A stretch of DNA of 64,000 bases from Asanoa iriomotensis (GTDB lineage Bacteria > Actinomycetota > Actinomycetes > Mycobacteriales > Micromonosporaceae): contig NZ_BONC01000013.1 of NCBI RefSeq assembly GCF_016862515.1, forward strand, positions 62,001 through 126,000, in the 5' to 3' direction. The notes under the pieces were generated by a model. That model ran no database searches, was not told the DNA's origin, and saw only the letters and a program-made list of their open reading frames with translations. Positions 1 to 8,704 of this stretch are shown in pieces (position 1 is the stretch's first letter; each line of letters opens with the position of its first letter). The translations under genes were made by a program, and so were the position numbers.

Positions 1-538
1 TGCTGAACTTCGGAACGGTCAGCGCCTCGGGCACCGCGGCCGAATCCGCAGCGCCCCCGGCCGCGGACTCGGCGACCGTCGCGTTGTCGCGGGCCGACTG
101 ACTGATCCACAAACCTCCGAACGCCGCGACCAGCACCGCCACCACCGCCGGCGCCGCCCAGGTGATCCAGCGCGCCCGCCGCCGCGCCGCCGCCGTCGCG
201 CGAGGCCGGCCGGGCGGGCTGCCACCCTCGGGCCGGCGCGCACGGGGCGCCCGGTTGTCACGGGCGGGGCCGACGTCAGGCGCCCCAGCAACCCCCGAAG
301 AGGCCGGCAGCGCCGCCAGCAGCCGCGCGGCAACCTCATCAGGCATGGGTTCGGCAGTAGCCGACGCGAAGCTGGTCAGATCGTCGGCGGTCGCCGCGAG
401 CGCGGTGACCAACGCCGCGTGCTCCGCGCCCCAGACCGGATCGGACACGACCAGCGCGGCCACCCGCGACTCGTCAGGGGTGCCCGCGAGCGCGCCGCCG
501 ACGTAGTCGGCCAGCAGGTCGAAGTCGACCTCGCTCAT
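1..538 (-). CDS. Membrane anti-sigma factor, partial (C terminus off the left edge)
   Basis: Reading leftwards from the ATG at 538, the frame stays open to the window edge and gives 179 residues. A soluble N-terminal part (about 1-80) is followed by a Pro/Arg-rich linker and one membrane helix at about 124-145 (WITWAAPAVVAVLVAAFGGL), then the start of an external domain. This is the usual architecture of an ECF anti-sigma factor. The ATG overlaps the sigM stop codon as ATGA, so the two are translationally coupled and should be partners: this protein would hold SigM inactive at the membrane. The visible part contains no cysteine, so it lacks the HxxxCxxC zinc motif of ZAS-type anti-sigma factors. 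Family is inferred from context and topology. Confidence 0.84.
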   Translation of the reverse strand, partial: MSEVDFDLLADYVGGALAGTPDESRVAALVVSDPVWGAEHAALVTALAATADDLTSFASATAEPMPDEVAARLLAALPASSGVAGAPDVGPARDNRAPRARRPEGGSPPGRPRATAAARRRARWITWAAPAVVAVLVAAFGGLWISQSARDNATVAESAAGGAADSAAVPEALTVPKFS

Positions 539-1218
539 GACACCCCCTCTCCGCTGCTGTCGGTCACTGATCGGACGTCACCGCCGGGCGGCCGGTTCCG
601 TGCGGTGGCGGACGGCACGCCGGCACCGCCTGTGCCCGGCCGCAGGTGGCCGAGCAGCAGCGCCATCCGCGCGCGCCCCCGCGAGCACCGGCTCTTCACG
701 GTCCCTTCGGCGACACCGAGCAGCACGGCCGCCTCGGCGACCGGATAGCCCTGGACGTCGACCAGCACCAGCGCCGCCCGTTGGTCCTCGGGCAGCCGGG
801 CCAGTGCCTGCCGCACCACCAGCGCCGTGTCATGGTCGGTGACCGGGGCCGCGGGCTCGACGCCGGTCGGCCGGTCGGGGTCGGCGTTGCCGTCCGGGAG
901 CGGCACGGTCGGGTGGGCCTGGCGCCGCCGGATCCGGTCGAGGCAACAGTTGACGACGATCCGGTGCAGCCAGGTGGTGACCGCCGAGTCACCGCGGAAC
1001 CGTGGTGCCGCCCGGTGCGCCGAGAGCAGCGCCTCCTGCAGGGCGTCGGCCGCGTCCTCGCGATCGCCAAGGGTGCGCATCGCCACCGCCCACAGCCGGT
1101 CGCGGTGCCGGCGGAACAGCTCGGCGAACGCGTCCTGGTCACCCGCGACGTGGGCGCGCAGCAACGCCTCGTCGTCTGGCACGTCGAGGGAGTCGGGGTC
1201 GCGCCGGCCGGCGGTCAC
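535..1218 (-). CDS. sigM: ECF RNA polymerase sigma factor SigM
   Basis: A 227-residue ECF sigma factor. Region 2 spans about residues 30-100 (DREDAADALQEALLSAHR at 52-69, then the WLHRIVVN segment that melts the -10 region). Region 4, a helix-turn-helix for the -35 element, spans about 130-190 (LPEDQRAALVLVDVQGY, then EGTVKSRCSRGRARM). It redirects RNA polymerase to a stress regulon. The assignment to SigM rather than another ECF group comes from the neighbours: murJ and a pseudokinase gene upstream and a coupled anti-sigma gene downstream, as in the actinobacterial sigM locus. The start is GTG, six bases after a TAAGGT hexamer, so the mRNA may be leaderless. The C-terminal 30 residues are a Pro/Gly/Ser-rich tail. 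Confidence 0.92.
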   Translation of the reverse strand: MTAGRRDPDSLDVPDDEALLRAHVAGDQDAFAELFRRHRDRLWAVAMRTLGDREDAADALQEALLSAHRAAPRFRGDSAVTTWLHRIVVNCCLDRIRRRQAHPTVPLPDGNADPDRPTGVEPAAPVTDHDTALVVRQALARLPEDQRAALVLVDVQGYPVAEAAVLLGVAEGTVKSRCSRGRARMALLLGHLRPGTGGAGVPSATARNRPPGGDVRSVTDSSGEGVS

Positions 1219-1224
1219 GGCTGC

Positions 1225-1230
1225 ACCTTA
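1225..1230 (-). promoter_or_regulatory. Candidate leaderless -10 element of sigM
   Basis: TAAGGT on the minus strand, with a 6-nt spacer to the GTG start of sigM. It fits the TANNNT-N6-9-start pattern repeated at eleven other genes here. No clear -35 box was found. A Shine-Dalgarno reading (AAGG, 8 nt from GTG) is an alternative. Confidence 0.4.
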
Positions 1231-1261
1231 TCGTCGCCGCGCTATGCCCCGCGGGCCGGAA

Positions 1262-2833
1262 TCACCCCTCGGCCTGTACCGCGATCTCCTGGATCTCCAG
1301 GCGGAGCTTGCCCTCGGAGGTCTGCGGGAGCTTGGTGAACCAGATCAGCAGGTACTGGTGCTTCTGGTCCGGCGGGAATCCGCCGAACGTCAGCGTCGTC
1401 GCCTCGTGGTTCTCGATCGGCTCGCCGATGCGGGTCTTGTAGTCGGTGAGGATCTTCTTGTCACCCGCGCTGGTGTTGCCGCTGTCGCCCTGACCGGTGA
1501 ACAGCTCGGCCGACGCGCCGGTCGCGGACAGGTTGACCTGCACCGAGGTGACGTCGGTGGGCTCGGCGAACTTGATCAGCACGCCCATGCCGGACTTGTC
1601 GCCGAACGGCAGGTTCTTGTAGGTGTCGCTCTCCCAGGCGGTGTCCCGCTTGCCGTCGACCATCAGCGCCGCGTCACCGAGCTCGGTGCGGTCGCCGTCG
1701 GGGTCGACGATGCGGACCTGGTCACGGGTGAGGGGCACGGCCTTCGGCGCGGCCGGCGCGGTGGTGCCACCGGTCGGCTGCTCGGTCGTGGTGGCCGCGG
1801 CGCCACCCGGCCCCGGGGCCGCGTCGTTGGAGTCGCCGCGGTCGGCCAGCACGCTGATGCCGAGCAGCAGGCCGACGGTGGCGATGACCAGCAGGCTGGC
1901 CACCCCGATGATCAGCTTGCGGCGGGTCGCCGGCGGCTGCTCGGGCAGGCCCTCCTCGATCGCGGAAAAGCGCAGGGGGCCGGCGTCGACGATGAACGGC
2001 TCTTCGGCCGCCACGTCGAGCCGGTCGAGCTCGGCGGCCAGCACGTCCGCCGACGGCAGCGCGAGGCGCTCGTCGAGCAGGTCCATGGTCAGGTCGTCGA
2101 GGTACGCCGGCACGCCGGCGCGGACCATCCGGGGCGCCGCGATCGCGCCGGAGCCGTCGCGCACCGCGTCGGGCAGCGACGACGGGCCGACCTCGGCGTG
2201 CGGCCAGTGCCCGGTCAGGGCGAAGTAGAGGATGCCGCCGATCGCGCGGACGTCGGTGTCGGGTGTGTCGCCCTCGGTCGCGCGCGCGTCGGCCAGCACG
2301 ACCCGGCTGTCGTCGGCGACCATCACCGTGCCCGGGTGGACGTTGCCGTGCACCATGCCGGTGGCGTGCACGGCGGCCACCGCGCTGGCCACGGCGTGTG
2401 CGATGGAGGTGGCCCGCTCGGCGTCGAGTGGCCCCTCGACCACCAACTCCCGCAGGGCCTCGCCGTCGATCCACTCGCGCACGACATATGCGCGGGACTC
2501 CTCGTCGATCGCGTCGTAGACGCCGGCGAGGTTGGGGTGGATGACCCGGCTGGCGGTCACCGCGGCCTGGAGCATCTCCTGCGCGGAGTCGCCGCCCGGG
2601 TAACGCAGCACGACCGCCACCGGCCGCCGCAGCACCACGTCGACGCCCTGCCAGACCTGGCGGCCGGCGGCGTCGTCGTTGATGTGCTCGGCCAGCTCAT
2701 AGCGGTCCGCGAGCACCTCCCCGACATGCGGTGCCCCGACGGTCAGCACGGGCGGTGTGGTGGCCTCCTCGGCCTCCTGGCCCTCGCCGACCTGGGTCAC
2801 CGGTCCTCCTTCGGTGCTCTTCTCGCTCGCCAT
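1262..2833 (-). CDS. Membrane-anchored Ser/Thr pseudokinase with extracytoplasmic domain (MurJ partner)
   Basis: A 523-residue protein. Residues about 45-275 have a protein-kinase fold, but the catalytic residues are gone: the VAIK lysine is valine (VAVVLRY, 72-78), HRD is HGN (162-164) and DFG is ADA (181-183). One membrane helix lies at about 306-330, followed by a Thr/Pro/Gly linker and an external C-terminal domain with a discoidin-like pattern (RIVDPDGDRTELGD, DGKRDTAWESDTY). In Mycobacterium tuberculosis an equivalent pseudokinase and external domain are fused to the C terminus of MviN/MurJ and recruit the FHA protein FhaA when phosphorylated. Here the gene lies separately, downstream of murJ on the same strand. 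A role in gating lipid II export is inferred from that parallel. Confidence 0.87.
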   Translation of the reverse strand: MASEKSTEGGPVTQVGEGQEAEEATTPPVLTVGAPHVGEVLADRYELAEHINDDAAGRQVWQGVDVVLRRPVAVVLRYPGGDSAQEMLQAAVTASRVIHPNLAGVYDAIDEESRAYVVREWIDGEALRELVVEGPLDAERATSIAHAVASAVAAVHATGMVHGNVHPGTVMVADDSRVVLADARATEGDTPDTDVRAIGGILYFALTGHWPHAEVGPSSLPDAVRDGSGAIAAPRMVRAGVPAYLDDLTMDLLDERLALPSADVLAAELDRLDVAAEEPFIVDAGPLRFSAIEEGLPEQPPATRRKLIIGVASLLVIATVGLLLGISVLADRGDSNDAAPGPGGAAATTTEQPTGGTTAPAAPKAVPLTRDQVRIVDPDGDRTELGDAALMVDGKRDTAWESDTYKNLPFGDKSGMGVLIKFAEPTDVTSVQVNLSATGASAELFTGQGDSGNTSAGDKKILTDYKTRIGEPIENHEATTLTFGGFPPDQKHQYLLIWFTKLPQTSEGKLRLEIQEIAVQAEG

Positions 2834-3145
2834 GCTGACTCGCTCGCCGTCTCGCAGTCACCCCGGGGCAGCGCGCTGCGCCCCGTGTGAACCGAAGGGG
2901 CGGCGCCACCTCAATAGCGTAGGGGCTCGGCGCATCTGTCGGGAGCGACCTTACCTGGGACCGACCACACCTCCACAGGCCACGTTCACCCGTCATCGAG
3001 GACTCACCGTGTGCCCTGAGCACTGCGAATGGCATCAAATCAGCCTTTGCAGCGACATGCTGAGAACCCGAAAAACGTACGATTTGCTATTCGGCGAGTC
3101 GCGATGCGAGCCGTTGACCAGGTTCGGAACCGCCCGACCAAGCCG
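2834..3145. other. Intergenic region between murJ and the pseudokinase gene
   Basis: This 312-bp stretch has no convincing gene. On the minus strand there is a TACGCT hexamer (2921-2916) that could be a -10 box about 80 bases before the pseudokinase start, without a good -35. No strong terminator hairpin was seen after murJ, so read-through from murJ is possible. Confidence 0.35.
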
Positions 3146-4879
3146 CTAGCGGGCGAATCCCAGCCGCCGCCGGACCATACCGACCACACTGGTCACCTCG
3201 GTGATCCGCAGCGCCATCGCCAACCCGAGGTAGCTCAGGCAGATCGCGCCCCCGCCGACCACGAGCCGGGCCAGGGCGATCATCCGGTCGGCGGAGTCGT
3301 CGTCCGGCAGCAGGGCGAGCACCAGGTAGCCCACCAGCGCCGCGCCGACGGCCGCGACCAGCACCTTGCCGAACGTCGCCATGATCCGCCCGGCCCCGAT
3401 CGGGCCGATCCGGCGGCGCAGCAGCATCGCGAACACCACCGCGGCGGCCACGTAAGAGACTGCGTTGCCGAACATCAGGCCGGCCGCGACGGTCGAGGTG
3501 GACAACACCAGGAACAGCCCCACCTGTACGAGCACCCGCAGCGCGACCACCGGAATGTTGACCAGCGCCGGCGTCCGGGTGTCGGGCAGGGCGTAGAAGG
3601 CGAACGTGAACAGCTGGCTGATCGCGAACGGCACGAGCGCGAGGGCACCGGTGGCCAGCACCACTCCCGTGTCCGTCGCGTTGTCCGACGTGAACGCCCC
3701 GTAGTGGAACAGGATCACCGAGAGGGGGTACGAGAGCACGGCGTAACAGACCGCGATCGGCGCGAGCACCGCGGTGACCGTCCGCGTTCCACGTGAAACG
3801 TCGTCCGCGAAGTCGTGATAGCGCCCCTCGGCCGCCGCCGCGCTCATCCGGGGCAGCAGCGCGGTGATGATCGAGACCGCGATGATCCCGTGCGCGGTCA
3901 TCACCAGCAGGAAGACGTTGTTGTAGATCAGCGGGCCGGGGTCGCCCTTGGCGCTCGCCGCGTTGGCCAGCTTGATGACCACGATCAGGCCGAGTTGGCT
4001 GACCGCGACGTAACAGAACATCCAGCCGCCGAGCTGGCCCAGCTCGCGCAAGCCCAGCTCGCGCCACTGGCCGCGCCACCGGTAGTGGAAGCCCACCTTG
4101 CGCAGCACCGGGACCAGCCCGGCGACCTGGACGATGATGCCGAGCAGGGTGCCGCCGCCGACCAGCAGGATCATCGTGGCGCTCATGTCGCCCGAGGCCA
4201 GGTCCTCGCGGGCGCCGTACACGGCGATGAAAAGCCCGAACGAGGCGATCACGATGATGTTGTTGAGGATGGGCGTGAACATCGGTGCGGCGAAGTGGCC
4301 GCGCACGTTGAGGATCGCGCTCATCAGTGCCGACAGCCCGCTGAAGAAGATCATCGGCAGCATCAGCAGGGCCAGCAGGTTGATCAGGTTGCGGGTGTCG
4401 CCCGACGTGTCGCCGTCGATGTAGAGCAGGGTGAGCAGCGGTGCGGCCAGCACGGCGAGCACGGTCGCCACGAACAGGGCCACCACGGCCAGGCTCAGCA
4501 GCCGCTGGGTGTAGAGCTCGCCCCGGTCGTGGTCGGTGTCCCGCCGGCGGACCAGCACCGGGATCAGCACGCTGGTCAGCACGCCGCCCAGGAGAAACTC
4601 GAACACCATGCCGGGCAGGATCTGAGCTGTCGTGTACGCGTCGCCGACCGCGGTGCCCAGCGCGGCCGAGATCACCAGGGTGCGAAGAAAGCCCGTACCC
4701 CTGCTGACCAGGCTGCCGACCGCCATGATGGCGCTGTTGCCGGCGGCGCTCCCGCCGTCGGAAGATGGTTGCTCGATCGCCGGCGGACCCGCCGGCGGCG
4801 GTATGTCGACCGGATCAGCCCGGACGATGCCCTCGCCGCCGTGCGCGGCGTGCGCGCTCCGGTAAAGGCCGCTGCTCAC
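3146..4879 (-). CDS. murJ: Lipid II flippase MurJ (MviN)
   Basis: A 577-residue polytopic protein of the MOP superfamily that flips the peptidoglycan precursor lipid II across the membrane. About 14 hydrophobic helices begin near residue 40 (NSAIMAVGSLVSRGTGFLRT is the conserved first helix with its arginine). The frame stays open further upstream, but that extension runs antisense to cca. GTG at 4879 is chosen because GGAGG sits 4 nt before it. The protein ends shortly after the last helix, so the cytoplasmic pseudokinase module of mycobacterial MviN is absent; it is encoded by the next gene. It is divergent from cca across 102 bp. Confidence 0.95.
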   Translation of the reverse strand: MSSGLYRSAHAAHGGEGIVRADPVDIPPPAGPPAIEQPSSDGGSAAGNSAIMAVGSLVSRGTGFLRTLVISAALGTAVGDAYTTAQILPGMVFEFLLGGVLTSVLIPVLVRRRDTDHDRGELYTQRLLSLAVVALFVATVLAVLAAPLLTLLYIDGDTSGDTRNLINLLALLMLPMIFFSGLSALMSAILNVRGHFAAPMFTPILNNIIVIASFGLFIAVYGAREDLASGDMSATMILLVGGGTLLGIIVQVAGLVPVLRKVGFHYRWRGQWRELGLRELGQLGGWMFCYVAVSQLGLIVVIKLANAASAKGDPGPLIYNNVFLLVMTAHGIIAVSIITALLPRMSAAAAEGRYHDFADDVSRGTRTVTAVLAPIAVCYAVLSYPLSVILFHYGAFTSDNATDTGVVLATGALALVPFAISQLFTFAFYALPDTRTPALVNIPVVALRVLVQVGLFLVLSTSTVAAGLMFGNAVSYVAAAVVFAMLLRRRIGPIGAGRIMATFGKVLVAAVGAALVGYLVLALLPDDDSADRMIALARLVVGGGAICLSYLGLAMALRITEVTSVVGMVRRRLGFAR

Positions 4880-4966
4880 GGGACCTCCAGACGAGGGAAA
4901 CGACGTACGCCCGACCCTAACCTGGCGAACACAGCCCCGCGGCGTCGGCGACGCCGTACAGAAAGA

Positions 4967-4972
4967 TAGGCT
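4967..4972 (+). promoter_or_regulatory. Candidate leaderless -10 element of cca
   Basis: TAGGCT with a 9-nt spacer to the ATG of cca and no Shine-Dalgarno sequence between them. Part of the recurrent TANNNT pattern in this window. Confidence 0.42.
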
Positions 4973-4981
4973 GGCGGTCCC

Positions 4982-6436
4982 ATGTCCGGAACATCCTCTA
5001 CCCGCCGCCTCACCCAGGCTCAGGAGACCGCCGTGGCGGAACTCATCCGCGTCTCGCCGGTCGCCGACGAGCTGGGTCGCCGGTTTGCCAAGGCCGGCCA
5101 CGAGCTGCACCTCGTCGGCGGCTCCGTGCGCGACGCGCTGCTCGGGCGGCTCGGCGACGACCTCGACTTCGCCACCGACGCTCACCCCGAGCAGACGCTT
5201 GCCGTGCTCAAGGGCTGGGCGGAGGCCACCTGGGAGACCGGCCGGGAGTTCGGCACGATCGGGGCGCAGCGCGACGGCCTGCGCCTGGAGATCACCACGT
5301 TCCGGGCCGACGTCTACGACGGGGTCAGCCGCAACCCGGTGGTCCAGTGGGGCACGAGCCTCGCCGAGGATCTGCGCCGGCGCGACTTCACCGTCAACGC
5401 GATGGCGGTCAGCCTGCCGGACCATGTCTTCACCGACGCGTACGGCGGCCTGGCGGACCTGGCCGACAAGCGGCTACGCACGCCGGCGTCGCCGGAGGAG
5501 TCGTTCGGCGACGACCCGCTGCGGATGCTCCGGGCGGCCCGGTTCGCCGCCCAGCTCCGGTTCGCGGTCGATCCAGGTGTACGCGCGGCGATGGTCGCGA
5601 TGGCCGCCGACCTCGACCGGATCACCGCGGAGCGGATCCGCGACGAGTTCACCAAGCTGCTCTCCGGCGCCGACCCGGTGGCCGGCCTGCGGCTGCTGGT
5701 CGACACCGGGCTCGCCGACCGGTTCATGCCGGAGCTGTCCGGGCTCAAGCTGGAGATCGACGAGCACGCACAGCACAAGGACGTCTACGAGCACACGCTG
5801 ATCGTGGTCGCCAACGCCGTGCGCCTCGAGGGCGACAGCGGGCCCGACTTCGTGCTCCGGATGGCCGCCCTGATGCACGACGTCGGCAAGCCGGCGACCA
5901 AGGCCGTCTCCCCCGACGGCCGGGTCAGCTTCCACCACCACGAGGTGGTCGGCGCGCGGATGACCAAGCAGCGGATGAAGGCGATGCGGTACCCGAAGGA
6001 CGTCACCGCCGACGTCGTCGAGCTGGTCGCGCTGCACCTGCGGTTCTACGGCTACGGGCGGGGTGAGTGGACGGACTCGGCGGTGCGCCGGTACGTCACC
6101 GATGCCGGCCCGTTGCTGTCCCGGCTGCACAAGCTGACCCGCTCGGACGTGACCACCCGCAACCGGCGCAAGGCGGCGCAGCTCGCCGCCGACTACGACG
6201 CGCTGGAGGTGCGGATCGCCCGGATCGCGGAGGAGGAGGACCTCGCCCGGGTCCGGCCCGACCTCGACGGCAACGCGATCATGGAGCTGCTCGGCGTGCC
6301 GCCGGGTCCGGTCGTCGGGCGGGCCTGGCGCCACCTCAAGGAGCTGCGACTCGAGCACGGCCCCCTGGACCGCGACCAGGCCGAGGCGGAGCTGCTGCGC
6401 TGGGCCCGGGCGGAAGGCATCGTCGGCCCCGAATGA
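4982..6436 (+). CDS. cca: CCA tRNA nucleotidyltransferase (CCA-adding enzyme)
   Basis: A 484-residue class II nucleotidyltransferase that adds or repairs the 3' CCA of tRNAs. The N-terminal polymerase head has LVGGSVRDALLG (about 38-49) and the metal-binding DLDFATD, followed by the RRDFTVNAMA motif that reads the template nucleotide. A C-terminal HD domain carries ALMHDVGKPATKA near residue 300 and could act as a phosphohydrolase. The gene is often annotated pcnA in actinobacteria, but the CCA motifs and the neighbourhood (murJ, sigM) indicate CCA-adding activity. It is followed after 33 bp by a small membrane-protein gene on the same strand. The start is probably leaderless. Confidence 0.95.
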   Translation: MSGTSSTRRLTQAQETAVAELIRVSPVADELGRRFAKAGHELHLVGGSVRDALLGRLGDDLDFATDAHPEQTLAVLKGWAEATWETGREFGTIGAQRDGLRLEITTFRADVYDGVSRNPVVQWGTSLAEDLRRRDFTVNAMAVSLPDHVFTDAYGGLADLADKRLRTPASPEESFGDDPLRMLRAARFAAQLRFAVDPGVRAAMVAMAADLDRITAERIRDEFTKLLSGADPVAGLRLLVDTGLADRFMPELSGLKLEIDEHAQHKDVYEHTLIVVANAVRLEGDSGPDFVLRMAALMHDVGKPATKAVSPDGRVSFHHHEVVGARMTKQRMKAMRYPKDVTADVVELVALHLRFYGYGRGEWTDSAVRRYVTDAGPLLSRLHKLTRSDVTTRNRRKAAQLAADYDALEVRIARIAEEEDLARVRPDLDGNAIMELLGVPPGPVVGRAWRHLKELRLEHGPLDRDQAEAELLRWARAEGIVGPE

Positions 6437-6456
6437 CAGGGAGCGGCCGGGGTCGC

Positions 6457-6462
6457 TACGGT
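6457..6462 (+). promoter_or_regulatory. Candidate leaderless -10 element of the 186-residue membrane-protein gene
   Basis: TACGGT with a 7-nt spacer to the ATG at 6470; no Shine-Dalgarno sequence precedes the ATG. Confidence 0.42.
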
Positions 6463-6469
6463 CGCCGTT

Positions 6470-7030
6470 ATGCAGCCGAATCCCGGCGCCACACCGCGCT
6501 CGCACCGGGCGCCGATCGTGGTGCTGTCGGTGGTGCTGTTCCTCCTGCTCGGGGCGATCGTCGTGGTGCAGGCGAGCCGGGCCGGGCGACGGGCGGCGGA
6601 CCCGTGCCCCGTCGGCGAGTGGGACGTGGTCAGCTACCGCGAGGTCGTCGAACTCGATGACCTGCGCCAGACAGTGACCTTCGGCGGCGGCACGGGCACG
6701 GTGTTACGGCTGCGCGCGAACGGCACAGGCGAGACCGACTACGGCTCCGGCGTCACGTTCACGGCCGAGGCACCCGACGGGCGGCCGATCCGGCTGGAGG
6801 TTGCCGGGCCGGTGCGGTTCCGTTACTCACTCGCCACTGGTGGCGGCTCGATCTCCGTCAGCCCGGCCGGCAACGACGCGAGCAGCCAGCTCTTCATCAA
6901 CGACGCGGCGAACGGGCCGCGGGCCGGGTTCGTCGACCCGGTGGGCGCCCGGTCCTTCCGGATCGAGTGCGGGGGCGACTCGCTGACCCAGGACGACGGC
7001 CGGTTGGTGGTCGGCTACCGCCGGCGGTGA
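6470..7030 (+). CDS. Small membrane-anchored protein of unknown function
   Basis: A 186-residue protein not recognised at family level. A short basic N terminus (RSHRAP) precedes one membrane helix at about 15-35 (IVVLSVVLFLLLGAIVVVQA). A Cys at about 46 (DPCPVGEW) then opens an external domain rich in beta-prone, Gly-containing strands, with a second Cys near the C terminus (RIECGGD) that could pair with the first. The 'GEWDVVSY...' opening and the later 'LRANGTGETDYGSG' segment resemble a lipocalin-like fold with a GxW start, but this is only an impression. It lies between cca and ogt on the same strand, 22 bp before ogt. Confidence 0.8.
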   Translation: MQPNPGATPRSHRAPIVVLSVVLFLLLGAIVVVQASRAGRRAADPCPVGEWDVVSYREVVELDDLRQTVTFGGGTGTVLRLRANGTGETDYGSGVTFTAEAPDGRPIRLEVAGPVRFRYSLATGGGSISVSPAGNDASSQLFINDAANGPRAGFVDPVGARSFRIECGGDSLTQDDGRLVVGYRRR

Positions 7031-7052
7031 AATGTCGTACCCCCGAGGTTGA

Positions 7053-7547
7053 ATGGTTCTTATGCGTTGGAGTGTCGTCGACTCACCGATCGGGCCGCTG
7101 TCGCTGGCGGCCGACGAGACAGGCGTGTGCGGGCTGCGGTTCGAGGCGGTCGAGGGCGTCGAGGTCGCCCCACCGTCGGGTGCGCTCGCGGCGGCGGCCG
7201 AGCAGCTGTCGGCCTACTTCGCCGGTGACCTCACCGACTTCGACCTACCCCTGTCGGTCCGTCGCGGCTCCGAGTTCGAGCGGGCGGTCTGGCACCGGAT
7301 GACGACCATCCCCTACGGGCGCACCGAGACCTACGGCGAGGTGGCGGCGGCGGTCGGCGATCCGGGCGGTGCGCGCGCGGTCGGTGTCGCCTGCAACCGC
7401 AACCCGATCGCGGTGATCGTGCCCTGTCACCGCATCGTCGGCGCCGGCGGCAAGCTGGTCGGCTTCGGCGGCGGGCTGCCGCGCAAGAGCTTCCTGCTCG
7501 AGCTGGAGGCGCGGGTGGCCTTCCAGCGCGACTGGGCCGTCACCTGA
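7053..7547 (+). CDS. ogt: Methylated-DNA--protein-cysteine S-methyltransferase
   Basis: A 164-residue suicide alkyltransferase that removes O6-methyl groups from guanine onto its own cysteine. The active-site motif IVPCHRIVG is at about residues 120-128, preceded by the arginine-finger and helix-turn-helix region (YGRTETYGEVAAAVG). The N-terminal domain starts MRWSVVDSPIGPLSL. Two in-frame ATGs are possible (7053 and 7062); 7053 has GAGG 4 nt upstream. It converges with ino1, with a shared hairpin terminator between. The length is typical for Ogt, without an Ada-type regulatory domain. Confidence 0.93.
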   Translation: MVLMRWSVVDSPIGPLSLAADETGVCGLRFEAVEGVEVAPPSGALAAAAEQLSAYFAGDLTDFDLPLSVRRGSEFERAVWHRMTTIPYGRTETYGEVAAAVGDPGGARAVGVACNRNPIAVIVPCHRIVGAGGKLVGFGGGLPRKSFLLELEARVAFQRDWAVT

Positions 7548-7596
7548 CACGCCAAGGGGCGGCGACCCTGTTCGGATCACCGCCCCTACCGGCGTG
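7548..7596. terminator. Bidirectional hairpin terminator between ogt and ino1
   Basis: GGGGCGG (7556-7562) pairs with CCGCCCC (7580-7586). The stem is extended outside by CACGCC (7548-7553) pairing with GGCGTG (7591-7596). It begins directly after the ogt stop codon and lies just after the ino1 stop on the other strand. No U-tract follows, as is common in high-GC actinobacteria. Confidence 0.72.
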
Positions 7597-7605
7597 GTGC
7601 GTCGG

Positions 7606-8685
7606 TCAGCGCTCGATCTCGCCGCGGATGAACGCCTCGACGGCGTTGTGCGCGTCGTGGTCGGCGTACTGCTCCGGCGGCGACTTCATGAAGTAGCTCG
7701 AGGCCGACAGGATCGGGCCACCGATGCCCCGGTCGAGGGCGATCTTCGCTGCCCGCAGCGCGTCGATGATGACGCCCGCGGAGTTCGGCGAGTCCCAGAC
7801 CTCGAGCTTGAGCTCTGCGTTGAGCGGGGTGTCGCCGAACGACCGGCCCTCGAGCCGGATGTAGGCCCACTTGCGGTCGTCGAGCCACGGCACGTGGTCC
7901 GACGGGCCGATGTGCACGTCGCTCTTGGCCATCTCGTGCGGCACCTGGGACGTCACCGACTGGGTCTTCGAGATCTTCTTCGAGACCAGGCGGGTGCGTT
8001 CCAGCATGTTCATGAAGTCCATGTTGCCGCCGAAGTTGAGCTGGTAGGTGCGCAGCAGCTCGACACCGCGGTCCTCGAACAGCTTGGCCAGGGCACGGTG
8101 GACGATGGTCGCACCGACCTGGCTCTTGATGTCGTCGCCGACGATTGGCAGGCCGGCGTCGGTGAACTTCTGCGCCCAGACCGGGTCGGACGCGATGAAC
8201 ACCGGCAGGGCGTTGACGAACGCGCAACCGGCGTCGATGGCGGCCTGCGCGTAGAACTTGTCGGCCTGCTCGGAGCCCACCGGCAGGTAGGCGACCACCA
8301 CGTCGACGCGGGCGTCACGCAGCGCCTGTGCGACGTCGACCGCCGGGGCGTCCGACTCTTCGATGATCTCGCGGTAGTACTGCCCGAGACCGTCGAACGT
8401 CGGACCACGCTGGACGAGGACGCCGGTCGGCGGCACGTCACAGAGCTTGATGGTGTTGTTCTCGCTGGCGACGATCGCCTCCGCGAGGTCCATGCCGACC
8501 TTCTTGGCGTCCACGTCGAACGCCGCGACGAACTCCACGTCGGAGACGTGGTAGTCGCCGAAGGTGACGTGCATGAGACCCGGGACGCGGTCGTTGGGGT
8601 CGGCGTTCCGGTAGTACTCCACGCCCTGGACCAGGGACGAGGCGCAGTTACCCACACCGACGATGGCGACGCGGACGGAGCCCAT
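7606..8685 (-). CDS. ino1: myo-Inositol-1-phosphate synthase
   Basis: A 359-residue NAD-dependent enzyme that converts glucose 6-phosphate to 1D-myo-inositol 3-phosphate, the first step towards mycothiol and phosphatidylinositol. The N-terminal Rossmann motif is [16 protein letters not shown] (residues 6-21). Further family segments include the [19 protein letters not shown] region and a C-terminal [16 protein letters not shown] segment. The length matches other actinobacterial Ino1 proteins. The gene lies 19 bp downstream of a padR-family gene and is probably co-transcribed with it, the same pairing as in mycobacteria. It is likely controlled by the PadR protein through the palindrome at 9341-9363. 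Confidence 0.96.
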   Translation of the reverse strand: MGSVRVAIVGVGNCASSLVQGVEYYRNADPNDRVPGLMHVTFGDYHVSDVEFVAAFDVDAKKVGMDLAEAIVASENNTIKLCDVPPTGVLVQRGPTFDGLGQYYREIIEESDAPAVDVAQALRDARVDVVVAYLPVGSEQADKFYAQAAIDAGCAFVNALPVFIASDPVWAQKFTDAGLPIVGDDIKSQVGATIVHRALAKLFEDRGVELLRTYQLNFGGNMDFMNMLERTRLVSKKISKTQSVTSQVPHEMAKSDVHIGPSDHVPWLDDRKWAYIRLEGRSFGDTPLNAELKLEVWDSPNSAGVIIDALRAAKIALDRGIGGPILSASSYFMKSPPEQYADHDAHNAVEAFIRGEIER

Positions 8686-8704
8686 CGCGTTTGCCTCCTT
8701 CTTG

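Noticed and set aside
827-2890. A 687-codon plus-strand open frame across sigM and the pseudokinase gene
   Set aside because: It is the antisense shadow of two well-supported genes; the product is Arg/Gly/Val-rich with no family motif.
3146-5425. A 759-codon version of MurJ beginning inside cca
   Set aside because: The extra 182 residues are antisense to cca, and GTG at 4879 has a good ribosome site.
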